Position numbers and translations under genes: made by a program. Positions 52,877 to 61,880 of a stretch of 64,000 nucleotides of DNA are shown here, one piece after another. Below the pieces are notes generated by a model. The model did not search any database and was not told the origin of the DNA. It was given only the letters and a program-made list of their open reading frames with translations. The DNA lies in the NCBI GenBank assembly GCA_020635975.1, contig JACJYT010000007.1:1-64000 (forward strand), given 5' to 3'. How positions within the stretch are numbered: the first letter of the stretch is position 1; each line of letters begins with the position of its first letter. Source of the DNA: Chitinophagales bacterium (GTDB lineage: Bacteria > Bacteroidota > Bacteroidia > Chitinophagales > UBA8649).

Positions 52877-54151
52877 ATGAGTGTAGATGTTTTAATCGGT
52901 CTTCAATGGGGAGATGAAGGGAAGGGAAAGATTGTAGATTACTTAGCCCCTAATTACGATATAATTGCTAGATTTCAAGGTGGGCCGAATGCAGGACACA
53001 CCCTTGTTGTAAATAAGGAGAAAATAGTTCTTCATACCATTCCTTCTGGTATTCTACATGACAATACCTACAATCTAATTGGAAATGGTGTGGTGATTAA
53101 CCCAATTACCTTATGTCAAGAAATGGTAAAGGTGAAATCTTGGGGTGTGAATATTCAAAAGTATTTGATGATTGCGGAGAAAGCACATCTCATTCTACCT
53201 ACGCACAAAGTTTTAGATGCAGCGTCTGAAGCAGCGAAAGGAAAAGCGAAAATTGGCTCTACCTTGCGTGGCATTGGTCCAACTTACATGGATAAAACAG
53301 GTAGAAATGGTTTAAGAATTGGAGATATTCTAACCAGTGATTTCAAAAGCAAATATCAGAAACTTAAGGAGAAGCACTTAGAGATTATTAGAATGTACGA
53401 CTTTGATTTTGATATTGAAGAAGAAGAAAAAGCTTGGTTCGAAAGTATAGAAGAACTTAAAAACTATAGCATAGTTGCAGGCGAATACTACGTAAATAAT
53501 GCCCTAGCTAATGGTAAACGTATCTTGGCTGAGGGAGCACAAGGCTCTATGTTGGATATTGATTTTGGAACCTATCCTTTTGTTACTTCTTCTAATACGA
53601 TTACAGCAGGTGCCTGCAATGGATTAGGCGTTGCACCAAATAAAATTAAAGAAGTTATTGGAATTTCTAAAGCCTATTGTACCCGAGTGGGTAGCGGTCC
53701 TTTTCCTACCGAATTAGACGACGAAGTAGGTGAGGAGATTAGAAAGGCAGGCTTCGAATTTGGAGCTACCACAGGTAGACCTCGTCGTTGCGGTTGGATA
53801 GATTTAGTTGCTTTGCGTTATGCTTGCTTTTTAAATGGCGTTACACAAATTGCGCTTACAAAAGCAGATGTTTTAAATGATTTTGCTTCTATAGAAGCTT
53901 GTACCTCTTATAATGTACAAGGTAAGAAGTCTATGGAATTGCCTTTTGAATTACAAGAAAAAATGGATTGCAATTACACCAGTTTCCCTGGATGGCAAAG
54001 CGATTTGTTAGGCTCAAACTATGGCGATTTACCCGTGAATCTGCAAAACTATGTTTCTTTCTTAGAAGACTATTTGAAAGTGCCAGTTAGCATGGTATCT
54101 ACAGGTCCAGAGAGAGAGAAATTGCTGCTTAAGCAAGAGGCTATAGTATAA
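52877..54151 (+). CDS. purA: Adenylosuccinate synthase
   Basis: Makes adenylosuccinate from IMP and aspartate with GTP in AMP synthesis. GLQWGDEGKGKIVDYL loop with catalytic Asp and Lys, GGPNAGHT, STLRGIGPTYMDK, TTGRPRRCGW and LTKADVL segments. 424 residues. Third gene of the fur operon (6-bp gap). Confidence 0.97.
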   Translation: MSVDVLIGLQWGDEGKGKIVDYLAPNYDIIARFQGGPNAGHTLVVNKEKIVLHTIPSGILHDNTYNLIGNGVVINPITLCQEMVKVKSWGVNIQKYLMIAEKAHLILPTHKVLDAASEAAKGKAKIGSTLRGIGPTYMDKTGRNGLRIGDILTSDFKSKYQKLKEKHLEIIRMYDFDFDIEEEEKAWFESIEELKNYSIVAGEYYVNNALANGKRILAEGAQGSMLDIDFGTYPFVTSSNTITAGACNGLGVAPNKIKEVIGISKAYCTRVGSGPFPTELDDEVGEEIRKAGFEFGATTGRPRRCGWIDLVALRYACFLNGVTQIALTKADVLNDFASIEACTSYNVQGKKSMELPFELQEKMDCNYTSFPGWQSDLLGSNYGDLPVNLQNYVSFLEDYLKVPVSMVSTGPEREKLLLKQEAIV

Positions 54152-54154
54152 ACT

Positions 54155-55429
54155 ATGCAAGAATTTACAAGCTTCCCTGTTAAAGATCCTGCCTTATTTA
54201 AAAAGCAAGTCTTGCAATGGGCTTCGAGCTTCCAAGTTTTTCAATGTTTCGATTCGAATAAGAATCCGTATTTTCAAGATAAGTTTGAATTTGCTCTTGC
54301 TGTTGATGCCATATCTGAAATTAAACTCTATCAAGAAGAAAGACAATTTGACCTGCTTCAAGAGTTTCAAACAAAGAGTAATTCTATAATTTTTGGCTAT
54401 TTATCTTATGATTTAAAGAATCAAATAGAAAATTTGGAATCTAATAATGTGGATGAGTTGAACTTTCCTTCGCTGTATTTTTTCCAAGCTCGATATTTTA
54501 TAGAACTCAAAGATGGTAAATGTCATATCAATAGACCTAGTCTAGAAGCTATCTATATTTTCGAACAAATCATTTCGCAGAAAAGTCCCGAGTTTGCTCC
54601 AAATCACTTGGAATGGCAGTCAAGAATTTCAAAAGAAGCTTATATGGAAAAAATAGCTTCCATACAAGCTAGAATTAAAGAAGGAGATGTCTATGAAGTG
54701 AATCTTTGCCGAGAAATTTATGCAAAAAATGCCGACCTGGACCCGATTCCTGCTTTTATTAAAATCAATGAAAAAGCGCAAGCGCCATTTAGCGCCTTAC
54801 TTAAGCTAAACCAAAATTATGTGCTGAGTTTTTCGCCCGAACGTTTTATGCGTTTGAAAGCTAATAAAATGCTTAGTCAACCTATAAAAGGCACGAAGGC
54901 CAAAGGGGCAAATCAAGCAGACAATGAGAACTTGAAGCTTAGTTTATTGCAGGATGAAAAGGAACGGGCGGAGAACGTTATGATTGTAGACTTGGTAAGA
55001 AATGATTTTGCAAGATCGGCAGTTCCCGGATCGGTTAAAGTAGATGAGCTTTTTGGAATCTATGAGTTTGAAAATATTATTCAAATGATTTCTAGCATTA
55101 GTGCCATTAAAAAACCGGAAATTGCAGCTATAGATGCGTTGAAATCTGCTTTTCCTATGGGCAGCATGACTGGTGCTCCAAAGATAAAGGCCATGGAAAT
55201 TATTGAAGAACTAGAACTTAGTAAAAGAGCGGTTTATTCTGGGGCCTTAGGTTATATAGAAGAAGATGGAAGCTTTGATTTTTCAGTGCTTATAAGAAGC
55301 TTAATGTACGATGCAGATAAGCAGTTTTTATCCTTGCACGTGGGTGGAGCCATTACTATAGATTCTGTTCCAGAGAAGGAATGGGAAGAAACCGAGCTAA
55401 AGGCAAAATCTATTTTGCAATATTTGTAA
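54155..55429 (+). CDS. pabB: Aminodeoxychorismate synthase component I
   Basis: Folate pathway enzyme of the anthranilate/chorismate-binding family. Shows GDVYEVNLCREIY, the PIKGT motif with the nucleophilic Lys of PabB-type enzymes, RNDFARSA, and GSMTGAPKIKAMEIIEELE. 424 residues, single domain. No PabA or PabC is adjacent. It lies 3 bp after purA. Confidence 0.94.
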   Translation: MQEFTSFPVKDPALFKKQVLQWASSFQVFQCFDSNKNPYFQDKFEFALAVDAISEIKLYQEERQFDLLQEFQTKSNSIIFGYLSYDLKNQIENLESNNVDELNFPSLYFFQARYFIELKDGKCHINRPSLEAIYIFEQIISQKSPEFAPNHLEWQSRISKEAYMEKIASIQARIKEGDVYEVNLCREIYAKNADLDPIPAFIKINEKAQAPFSALLKLNQNYVLSFSPERFMRLKANKMLSQPIKGTKAKGANQADNENLKLSLLQDEKERAENVMIVDLVRNDFARSAVPGSVKVDELFGIYEFENIIQMISSISAIKKPEIAAIDALKSAFPMGSMTGAPKIKAMEIIEELELSKRAVYSGALGYIEEDGSFDFSVLIRSLMYDADKQFLSLHVGGAITIDSVPEKEWEETELKAKSILQYL

Positions 55430-55528
55430 AAAATCCAAAAAGCTTATTTATATTTGTTCTAAATAAGAAAAATCTTGGAAACAAATGATTTTATATCTAA
55501 AGAATTTAGCTTAGTTCTACCTAGCTTA

Positions 55529-55624
55529 ATGTCCAAGAATTTGTCCCTTTCTTGCAAGAAAAAGAAGTGTTGTAAGAAGTATAAAAAAAAGGATAAACCT
55601 TGTAAAAAATGCCCCAAATTCTAA
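55529..55624 (+). CDS. 31-residue Cys/Lys-rich micro-protein
   Basis: The short frame MSKNLSLSCKKKKCCKKYKK and on to PCKKCPKF encodes 31 residues with five Cys and 14 Lys. Lys-rich stretches alternate with CC, CKKC pairs, a metal-binding or nucleic-acid-binding character. Peptides of this look recur in Bacteroidota next to pabB-like genes in my recollection, but this is not verified. It lies 100 bp after pabB. No Shine-Dalgarno sequence is expected in this phylum. Confidence 0.55.
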   Translation: MSKNLSLSCKKKKCCKKYKKKDKPCKKCPKF

Positions 55625-55706
55625 GTCATTCAATCTAATCTTACTTTACAATTACTTAATCTAAGTATTTTCTTAACTTTACGTTTTTATATTCAAAAAA
55701 CTCACT

Positions 55707-56789
55707 ATGGCAAAAATATTTGGTAAAAAAGAATTGGCTTTTTTCGAAAATTATATCAATAATGCTGCTCCTACAGGTTACGAATGGACAGGGCAAAAAA
55801 TATGGTTAGATTTCATTAAACCTTATATAGACAAATATGAAGTAGATAATTACGGAAGTGTTTATGGGGTTATTAATCCAGATGCTGAGTTTAGAGTAGT
55901 TATTGAAGCCCATGCCGATGAAATTTCATGGTATGTTAGTTACATTAGTGAGGATGGCTTTATTTATGTAAAAAGAAATGGTGGTTCCGATCATATGATT
56001 GCTCCATCCAAAAGAGTGAATATACATACCAAAAATGGTTTTGTACCAGCAGTTTTTGGTTGGCCAGCAATACATACGCGAAGAGCGGGAAAAGATCCAG
56101 AGTTAAAAGTGGAAAGTATTTTTTTAGATTGCGGGGCTACAAGTAAGAAAGAAGTGTTGGATATGGGAATACACGTTGGAAGTGTTATTACCTACCAAGA
56201 TGAATTTACCATTTTAAATAAAAAGTATGCCGTAGGTAGAGCCTTAGATAATAGAGCAGGGGGAGTAGTAATAGCTCTAGTTGCTAAAATGCTTAAGGAA
56301 AATAAGAAAACGCTACCTTTTGGTTTATACATTGTGAATGCAGTTCAAGAAGAAGTAGGTTTAAGGGGCGCAGAAATGATTACCCAAACGATTAAGCCGA
56401 ATGTAGCTATTGTTACGGATGTTGCCCACGATACTACAACGCCTATGATCGACAAAAAAGTAGAAGGTGATTTTAAATGCGGTAGAGGACCGATTTTAAC
56501 CTATGGACCTGCCGTGCATAATAAACTATTAAACCTTATCATTGAAACTGCTGAGGAGAAGAAAATTCCTTTCCAAAGAGATGCAGCATCTAGAGCAACT
56601 GGTACCGATACCGATGCCTTTGCTTATTCCAATGGAGGTGTGCCAAGTGCTTTAATTTCTTTTCCTTTACGCTACATGCACACTACCGTCGAAATGGTTG
56701 AACTAGAAGATATGGAGAATGCAGCAAAATTAATTTACGAAAGCTTGTTAAATTTAAGTCCAAATTTTAACTTTAAATACATCGATTAG
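55707..56789 (+). CDS. M42 family aminopeptidase/glucanase-type metallopeptidase
   Basis: 360-residue cytoplasmic zinc or cobalt metalloaminopeptidase of the dodecameric M42 type. Metal ligands in EAHADEISWYVS, RALDNRAGGVV, VQEEVGLRGAEM (the catalytic Glu pair), VTDVAHDTTT and RYMHTTVE. All five are in place. Full length, monocistronic. Confidence 0.94.
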   Translation: MAKIFGKKELAFFENYINNAAPTGYEWTGQKIWLDFIKPYIDKYEVDNYGSVYGVINPDAEFRVVIEAHADEISWYVSYISEDGFIYVKRNGGSDHMIAPSKRVNIHTKNGFVPAVFGWPAIHTRRAGKDPELKVESIFLDCGATSKKEVLDMGIHVGSVITYQDEFTILNKKYAVGRALDNRAGGVVIALVAKMLKENKKTLPFGLYIVNAVQEEVGLRGAEMITQTIKPNVAIVTDVAHDTTTPMIDKKVEGDFKCGRGPILTYGPAVHNKLLNLIIETAEEKKIPFQRDAASRATGTDTDAFAYSNGGVPSALISFPLRYMHTTVEMVELEDMENAAKLIYESLLNLSPNFNFKYID

Positions 56790-56846
56790 TGCGCTATAGA
56801 ATTCTGAAGTATAGAATTCATTATTGCAATTTCAATCAAAACTATT

Positions 56847-57704
56847 ATGGCATCAAATATTCGGCATAGCATAAAGCCCTTTATTGATGCCATTGTTTTT
56901 TCTAATATTTGGATTGCACTAGCAGCGCTAAGTTTGCACTTTTTTGTACTTGATTCGCTTCATGTAAATCCAAGTAGGAATGCGGCTGCACTTATCTTTT
57001 TAGGCACTTTTATCTCCTACAATTTCTTGAAACTAAGAGGACTCGAAAATCAGGAAAACCAAAGTGTATTTTTTTTATGGATGCGCCAACACAAGCTTAT
57101 TCTGCAAGTCTCTCTTGCATTAGCTAGTTTCCCTACTTTATATTTGGTACTTGGGCTGGAGAAGCTTCAGTTTATAGTATTGTTTTTTGCAGGATCAACG
57201 ATTATTTTATACTTAGGTGTAGCATCTTTTAATCTAAGAAAGTATTGGTTCTTAAAAACCCCAATTGTAGGTATTGTTTGGACAATAATATTGGTGGTTT
57301 TTTCGCTTTCTTCGCAAGAAGATTTTCTTTCTTTTAACAATTTCCTAAGTGCTTCTTTATTCGTGTATTTCTTGGTAGTCGGACTAACAATACCCTTCGA
57401 ATTGCGCGACTTCAAAGTAGATCAGCAGGTACAAGAAGCTTCTACCTTACCCATGAAAATCGGCACTCGCAGAACAAAAGCCCTCGCCATTGTGCATCTT
57501 ATCGTGGCGCTCTTTTTTTTACTGCAATTTAATCAAGAAGCCTACGGAGTAATTCTGTTAATTCTCTACGCAATAAGAAGAATTATTCAACTAGAAATTA
57601 GCAGTTCAGAATATGAATTTAGTCTGATTTTAGACGGCGTTTTAGTTGCAATCTATCCCAGTGTTTTGTTGGTAAAGTACTTATTAGGCTTGTTTTCCTT
57701 TTGA
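56847..57704 (+). CDS. UbiA-like integral membrane prenyltransferase-family protein
   Basis: 285 residues with eight or nine hydrophobic helices. A single Asp-rich loop, PFELRDFKVDQ (about 188-198), matches the second Asp motif of UbiA prenyltransferases. The first motif (usually NDxxDxxxD) is replaced by FLKLRGLENQENQ, so activity is uncertain. Typical of the divergent UbiA-like proteins of Bacteroidota. It lies 58 bp after the M42 gene. Confidence 0.75.
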   Translation: MASNIRHSIKPFIDAIVFSNIWIALAALSLHFFVLDSLHVNPSRNAAALIFLGTFISYNFLKLRGLENQENQSVFFLWMRQHKLILQVSLALASFPTLYLVLGLEKLQFIVLFFAGSTIILYLGVASFNLRKYWFLKTPIVGIVWTIILVVFSLSSQEDFLSFNNFLSASLFVYFLVVGLTIPFELRDFKVDQQVQEASTLPMKIGTRRTKALAIVHLIVALFFLLQFNQEAYGVILLILYAIRRIIQLEISSSEYEFSLILDGVLVAIYPSVLLVKYLLGLFSF

Positions 57705-57734
57705 AAGATTGCCTTCATAATTGAGTTAATAAGC

Positions 57735-57764
57735 TTGGCATTAATAAAACATAGTTTATCTTTG
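57735..57764 (+). promoter_or_regulatory. bioB promoter
   Basis: TTG (57735-57737) and TATCTTTG (57757-57764) are 19 bp apart, a perfect match to the Bacteroidota TTG-N19-TAnnTTTG consensus. The start of transcription would fall near 57771, 11 bp before the bioB ATG (57782). Confidence 0.65.
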
Positions 57765-57781
57765 TTCGAGAAACAGAGCAT

Positions 57782-58744
57782 ATGGAAAAGTGGACAAAAG
57801 AACAAATTAGCGAGATATATAACAGACCTTTATTACAGTTAATGTACGAGTCTAATGAAGTCTATAAGCAGAATTTCCAAGTTGGGGAGATAGTTGTTAA
57901 TACTCTTCTTTCGGTTAAAACTGGTGGCTGTCCAGAAGATTGCTCTTATTGTTCTCAATCTTCAAAATATGTGACGGATGTCAAGGCTTCTAAAATGATG
58001 GAATTAGAAGCGGTTATTGAAAAAGCTAAAGAAGCAAAGGCTAATGGAACTACACGTTTTTGTATAAGTAGTATGGGAACAAGAGTTAGAGATAACCACG
58101 ATTTCGATAATGTTCTAGAAATGGTTAAAGCAGTTAGAGCGGAAGGTTTAGAAGTATGTTGTACGCTCGGCATGCTCAATCCAGAACAAGCTGGAAAATT
58201 AAAGGATGCAGGATTAAATGCTTACAATCATAATGTAGATACTTCAGATGAATACTACGATAAAATTATCACTACTAGAACCTATCAAGATCGCTTGGAT
58301 ACCTTAGCTGCTGTAGCAGGTTCTGGCTTGAATATTTGTTCTGGTGGAATTATTGGTTTGGGAGAAAGTCACGAAGATAGAATAGGCATGCTGCATACTC
58401 TAGCTAATTTACCTAAGCAACCAGAATCAGTTCCTATCAATTGTTTAGTACCCATTAAAGGAACCCCTCTAGAAAACAATAAGCGTGTAAACGTTTGGGA
58501 AATGCTGAGAATGATTGCAACAGCAAGAATTACGATGCCTCAGTCGGTGGTTAGAATTTCTGCTGGACGAGAAATTATGAGTATCGAAGAACAAGCCTTA
58601 TGTTTTATGGCAGGTGCCAACTCCATTTTCGCTGGAAATAAATTACTTACCACACCTAATCCAGAAATTGGAACGGATAATTACATGTTTAATCTATTAG
58701 GTTTGGTACCTCGACCAGCATTAAAGGAAGAGCTAAGTCATTAA
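57782..58744 (+). CDS. bioB: Biotin synthase
   Basis: Radical SAM enzyme inserting sulfur into dethiobiotin. CxxxCxxC motif is in GGCPEDCSYCSQSSKY (about residues 44-59). Downstream YNHNVDTSDEYY, SGGIIGLGES and RISAGR match BioB. 320 residues, full length. No other bio genes are next to it. Confidence 0.96.
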   Translation: MEKWTKEQISEIYNRPLLQLMYESNEVYKQNFQVGEIVVNTLLSVKTGGCPEDCSYCSQSSKYVTDVKASKMMELEAVIEKAKEAKANGTTRFCISSMGTRVRDNHDFDNVLEMVKAVRAEGLEVCCTLGMLNPEQAGKLKDAGLNAYNHNVDTSDEYYDKIITTRTYQDRLDTLAAVAGSGLNICSGGIIGLGESHEDRIGMLHTLANLPKQPESVPINCLVPIKGTPLENNKRVNVWEMLRMIATARITMPQSVVRISAGREIMSIEEQALCFMAGANSIFAGNKLLTTPNPEIGTDNYMFNLLGLVPRPALKEELSH

Positions 58745-58785
58745 TTTGCTGGTTTTTGCAACTCACTAGCTAAGCTCTATTTTTT

Positions 58786-59490
58786 TTAAATGTCGCCTAA
58801 TTGTGGCCGTAATACAATGTCTTCCACAACGGTTCTATCGCTTAGTTGGTAGATATCAAAAATTATCTTAGCTATGTCTTCAGCAGGCATAAAACGCTCC
58901 TCCGGTAAATCTACGCCCGACCAAGAATCGGTGAGCGTTGCGCCAGGATAGACGGTACTTACCTTAATATGGTAATCCTTTAACTCATTTCTTAGCGTTT
59001 TAGAATAGCCCGTCAAAGCATGCTTACTCACATTATAAGCGCCTCCGTTAGGATAAGCACTTAATCCCGCTATACTACTCATGTTAAAAATGTATCCGGC
59101 TTTTTGCTTTATCATACTAGGAACTAAGGCTTTAGTTAATTCAAAAGCGCTTTGCACATTGGTGTCAAATATTAATTTAAAATCCTCACTCGACATTTCG
59201 CTTAGACTTCCTGGAATAAAGACTCCTGCGTTATTGACAAGTAGGTCTATATGTCCAAATTCTTCTAAGCTTTTTCTCGCAAAATCCCTAACTTCATTTG
59301 GTTTAGAAACATCGCAAACTAGAGCAAGAAAGACTTGCTTAGGGTATAGTTCTTGGAGCCTTTCTTTAAGGGCATTTAAGTTTTCTGAATTTCTGGAGCA
59401 AAAAGACACGTTAAATCCCTCTTTAGCGAAGTGTTCAACTATTGCTCTTCCTATTCCTTTACTTGCGCCACTTACTACTAAATTCTTCAT
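58786..59490 (-). CDS. Short-chain dehydrogenase/reductase
   Basis: 234-residue SDR of the classical type. NADP-binding GASKGIGRAI, NNAGVF, and catalytic Ser/Tyr/Lys in MSSIAGL and YNVSKHALTGYSK. Start at 59490; the frame runs further upstream (to 59529) but with a hydrophobic stretch untypical for SDRs. It points away from the mla-like operon across an 80-bp shared promoter region. Substrate unknown. Confidence 0.9.
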   Translation of the reverse strand: MKNLVVSGASKGIGRAIVEHFAKEGFNVSFCSRNSENLNALKERLQELYPKQVFLALVCDVSKPNEVRDFARKSLEEFGHIDLLVNNAGVFIPGSLSEMSSEDFKLIFDTNVQSAFELTKALVPSMIKQKAGYIFNMSSIAGLSAYPNGGAYNVSKHALTGYSKTLRNELKDYHIKVSTVYPGATLTDSWSGVDLPEERFMPAEDIAKIIFDIYQLSDRTVVEDIVLRPQLGDI

Positions 59491-59545
59491 AATCAATAAA
59501 ATTAAAAATATTAGCGAATATACTACCATTTTAAAATGGCTTTTT

Positions 59546-59553
59546 TAACTTTG
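59546..59553 (+). promoter_or_regulatory. Possible -7 element upstream of mlaE
   Basis: TAACTTTG matches TAnnTTTG, 18 bp before the mlaE ATG. No clear TTG is seen at the expected distance upstream. Confidence 0.4.
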
Positions 59554-59570
59554 GGAAGATTCTTGAAATT

Positions 59571-60311
59571 ATGGGTTTTTTACACGATATAGGAAAATAT
59601 TTTTTAATGCTTGGGAGCATGTTTACTAAACCTGAAAAGCTTTCCATGTATTTAAAGGAAACCTTCCGTCAAGTTTATCAAATTGGAATTGGCTCTGTTT
59701 TAATCATTGCTATTGTATCTACTTTTGTTGGTGCGGTTACGGCAGTTCAATTTTCCTATCAATTATTAGATATTGGCTTGATACCGATGTGGTGGATGGG
59801 TATTATAGTAAGGGATTCCTTGATTTTGGAAATGGCACCAACTATATGTGCCTTGCTGCTTGCTGGTAAAGTAGGTTCTAACATTGCCTCAGAATTAGGA
59901 AGTATGCGGGTTACCGAGCAAATAGATGCGCTAGAAATAATGGGCGTAAATACAACGGCTTACCTGGTAGGACCAAAAATAGTAGGAGCGCTTATTATCG
60001 TTCCTTTCTTGATTATCATGGCGGTTTTCTTAGGTATTATTGGTGGTTTATTGGCCGGTACCTTTGGGAATTTTTTCAGTTCTGCAGAATACATTCGAGG
60101 CTTGCAAGATGGTCATGAAAACTATTATGTAGTAGTCATGATGATAAAGTGTTATGTTTTTGCCTTTATTATTACCTCTATTGCATGCTTTCAGGGCTTT
60201 TATGTGAAAGGAGGAGCCTTAGAAATTGGAAATGCAAGTACAAGAGCTGTTGTAAATAGTTCTATAGTTATTATTATCGCTAACTTTTTAATTGCCTTCT
60301 TACTACTATGA
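59571..60311 (+). CDS. mlaE: MlaE-type lipid ABC transporter permease
   Basis: 246-residue inner-membrane permease of the MlaE/YrbE family (five or six helices), with the family signature ALLLAGKVGSNIASELGSMRVTEQIDALE split over the conserved EQIDAL motif (about 110-125). In the Mla system it moves phospholipids between membranes together with MlaF (ATPase) and MlaD (MCE domain). It overlaps mlaF by 4 bp (ATGA). Confidence 0.92.
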   Translation: MGFLHDIGKYFLMLGSMFTKPEKLSMYLKETFRQVYQIGIGSVLIIAIVSTFVGAVTAVQFSYQLLDIGLIPMWWMGIIVRDSLILEMAPTICALLLAGKVGSNIASELGSMRVTEQIDALEIMGVNTTAYLVGPKIVGALIIVPFLIIMAVFLGIIGGLLAGTFGNFFSSAEYIRGLQDGHENYYVVVMMIKCYVFAFIITSIACFQGFYVKGGALEIGNASTRAVVNSSIVIIIANFLIAFLLL

Positions 60312-61075
60312 TTGAAGTTAGAAATATCAAAAAACGTTTTGGCGAACAAGAAGTACTAAAGGGTATTTCTACGGAGTTTGAAAATGGCAAATGCAACTTA
60401 ATTATCGGTTCCAGTGGTGCGGGAAAGACTGTTTTCTTAAAGTCATTAGTCGGCTTATTTGATCCAGAAGAGGGTGAGATTTTATACGACGGTCGCTCTA
60501 TTCAGCAAATGGGAGTAAAAGAAAAGAAATCTCTAAGAAATGAAATGGGTATGCTCTTTCAAGGAAATGCTCTTTTCGATTCGATGACGGTGGAAGAAAA
60601 TGTTCGTTTCCCTTTGGATATGTTTACGGATATGAGTGCCGAAGAGAAAAAGGAGAGAGTAAATTCTTGTCTATCTCGTGTTAATTTACATAATGCAAAT
60701 GCAAAGTATCCTGGTCAAATTAGTGGGGGTATGATGAAGCGAGTTGGTATTGCTAGGGCCATAGTAATGAACCCAAAGTATTTATTTTGCGATGAACCTA
60801 ATTCAGGCCTTGACCCAAAAACAGCGCTAGTTATTGACGAGTTGATTCAAGAAATTACTATAGAATATAACATTACAACGGTGATTAATACCCACGATAT
60901 GAACTCAGTAATGGGGATAGGAGATAAGGTCGTTTTTTTGCATCAAGGATTAAAGCACTGGGAAGGAACAAAAGAAGATGTTCTAGAAGAAACAGAAAAT
61001 CAAGAATTATACAATTTTATATTTGCTTCTGATTTCTTGAAAAAACTCCGGGAAGCTGCCTTAAAAAAAGCATGA
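60308..61075 (+). CDS. mlaF: MlaF-type lipid ABC transporter ATPase
   Basis: 255-residue ABC ATPase. Walker A GSSGAGKTVFLKSL, signature QISGGMMKRVGIARA, Walker B FCDEPNSGLDPKTA, H-loop VINTHDMN. Partner of MlaE (4-bp overlap), powering lipid transport. The usual third gene, an MCE-domain mlaD, is not present next to it; a short-chain dehydrogenase and a ceramidase-like gene follow instead. Confidence 0.93.
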   Translation: MIEVRNIKKRFGEQEVLKGISTEFENGKCNLIIGSSGAGKTVFLKSLVGLFDPEEGEILYDGRSIQQMGVKEKKSLRNEMGMLFQGNALFDSMTVEENVRFPLDMFTDMSAEEKKERVNSCLSRVNLHNANAKYPGQISGGMMKRVGIARAIVMNPKYLFCDEPNSGLDPKTALVIDELIQEITIEYNITTVINTHDMNSVMGIGDKVVFLHQGLKHWEGTKEDVLEETENQELYNFIFASDFLKKLREAALKKA

Positions 61076-61875
61076 AAAGTTTCAAAAATAAACTAGTAGT
61101 CATAACCGGCGCAGCTTCTGGAATTGGTTTAGCCTTAGCAAGGGCTTTTGCTGCAGAAGGAGCGAAGTTAATTCTTTGCGATAATCATCCTAAAAATTTA
61201 GAAAATACAGCCTCAGAACTCCAAGATTCTTTAATTAAGTCTTATTGCTTTGATGTTGGTAGAGAGGAAAGTTTTCTCGCTATTGCCAAGGAAGTGGATA
61301 GTCTCTATGGCGGAGCAGATCTTATGATTAATAATGCAGGAGTTGCTCTGGGTAAAATGAGTGCTGAAGAAACTAGCACAGAAGAGTTTAAATGGCTTAT
61401 GGACGTCAATTTTTGGGGAATGGTATATGGAAGTAAATTCTTTTTGCCACAACTCAAAGCAAAGCAAGAGGCTGCTTTGGTTAATTTGTCTAGCTTGTTT
61501 GGTTTGATTGGCACAAAATACCAAAGTGCCTATTGCGCAAGTAAATTTGGAATAAGAGGTTTTACGGAAGCCTTAATGGCCGAAAATCAAGATTCTAAGC
61601 TGCAGATCCATTTGGTTCATCCTGGAGGCATTAATACAAATATTTCTTTAAATGCAAGAGGTGGAGATCCCAGCTACAATAAAATTTTTCACGATAAATT
61701 CTTAACGAAGAATTCTCCAGAGAAGGCGGCTCGTGTTATCCTAAAAGGTATTAAGTCGAATAAAAAAAGAATAAAAATTGGATCGGAGGCCGAGGCTGGA
61801 GATTTAGCCGCTAGAATTTTCCCCGTTTCCTTAATCAATTTTGTTCAAAAGCATTTTCATAAAGATTTAGACTAG
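61072..61875 (+). CDS. Short-chain dehydrogenase/reductase in the lipid operon
   Basis: 267-residue classical SDR with GAASGIGLALA, NNAGVALG, and catalytic Ser in LSSLFGL and YxxxK in YCASKFGIRGF. Its start overlaps mlaF by 4 bp and it is followed after 5 bp by a ceramidase-like gene. Context points to a lipid substrate (for example a 3-keto sphingoid or fatty acyl compound), but this is inference. Confidence 0.88.
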   Translation: MKSFKNKLVVITGAASGIGLALARAFAAEGAKLILCDNHPKNLENTASELQDSLIKSYCFDVGREESFLAIAKEVDSLYGGADLMINNAGVALGKMSAEETSTEEFKWLMDVNFWGMVYGSKFFLPQLKAKQEAALVNLSSLFGLIGTKYQSAYCASKFGIRGFTEALMAENQDSKLQIHLVHPGGINTNISLNARGGDPSYNKIFHDKFLTKNSPEKAARVILKGIKSNKKRIKIGSEAEAGDLAARIFPVSLINFVQKHFHKDLD

Positions 61876-61880
61876 TAGCT

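Noticed and set aside
59081..59548. 155-residue plus-strand frame opposite the SDR gene
   Set aside because: It is the antisense of a clearly functional SDR, with Ser/Leu-rich composition typical of shadow frames.
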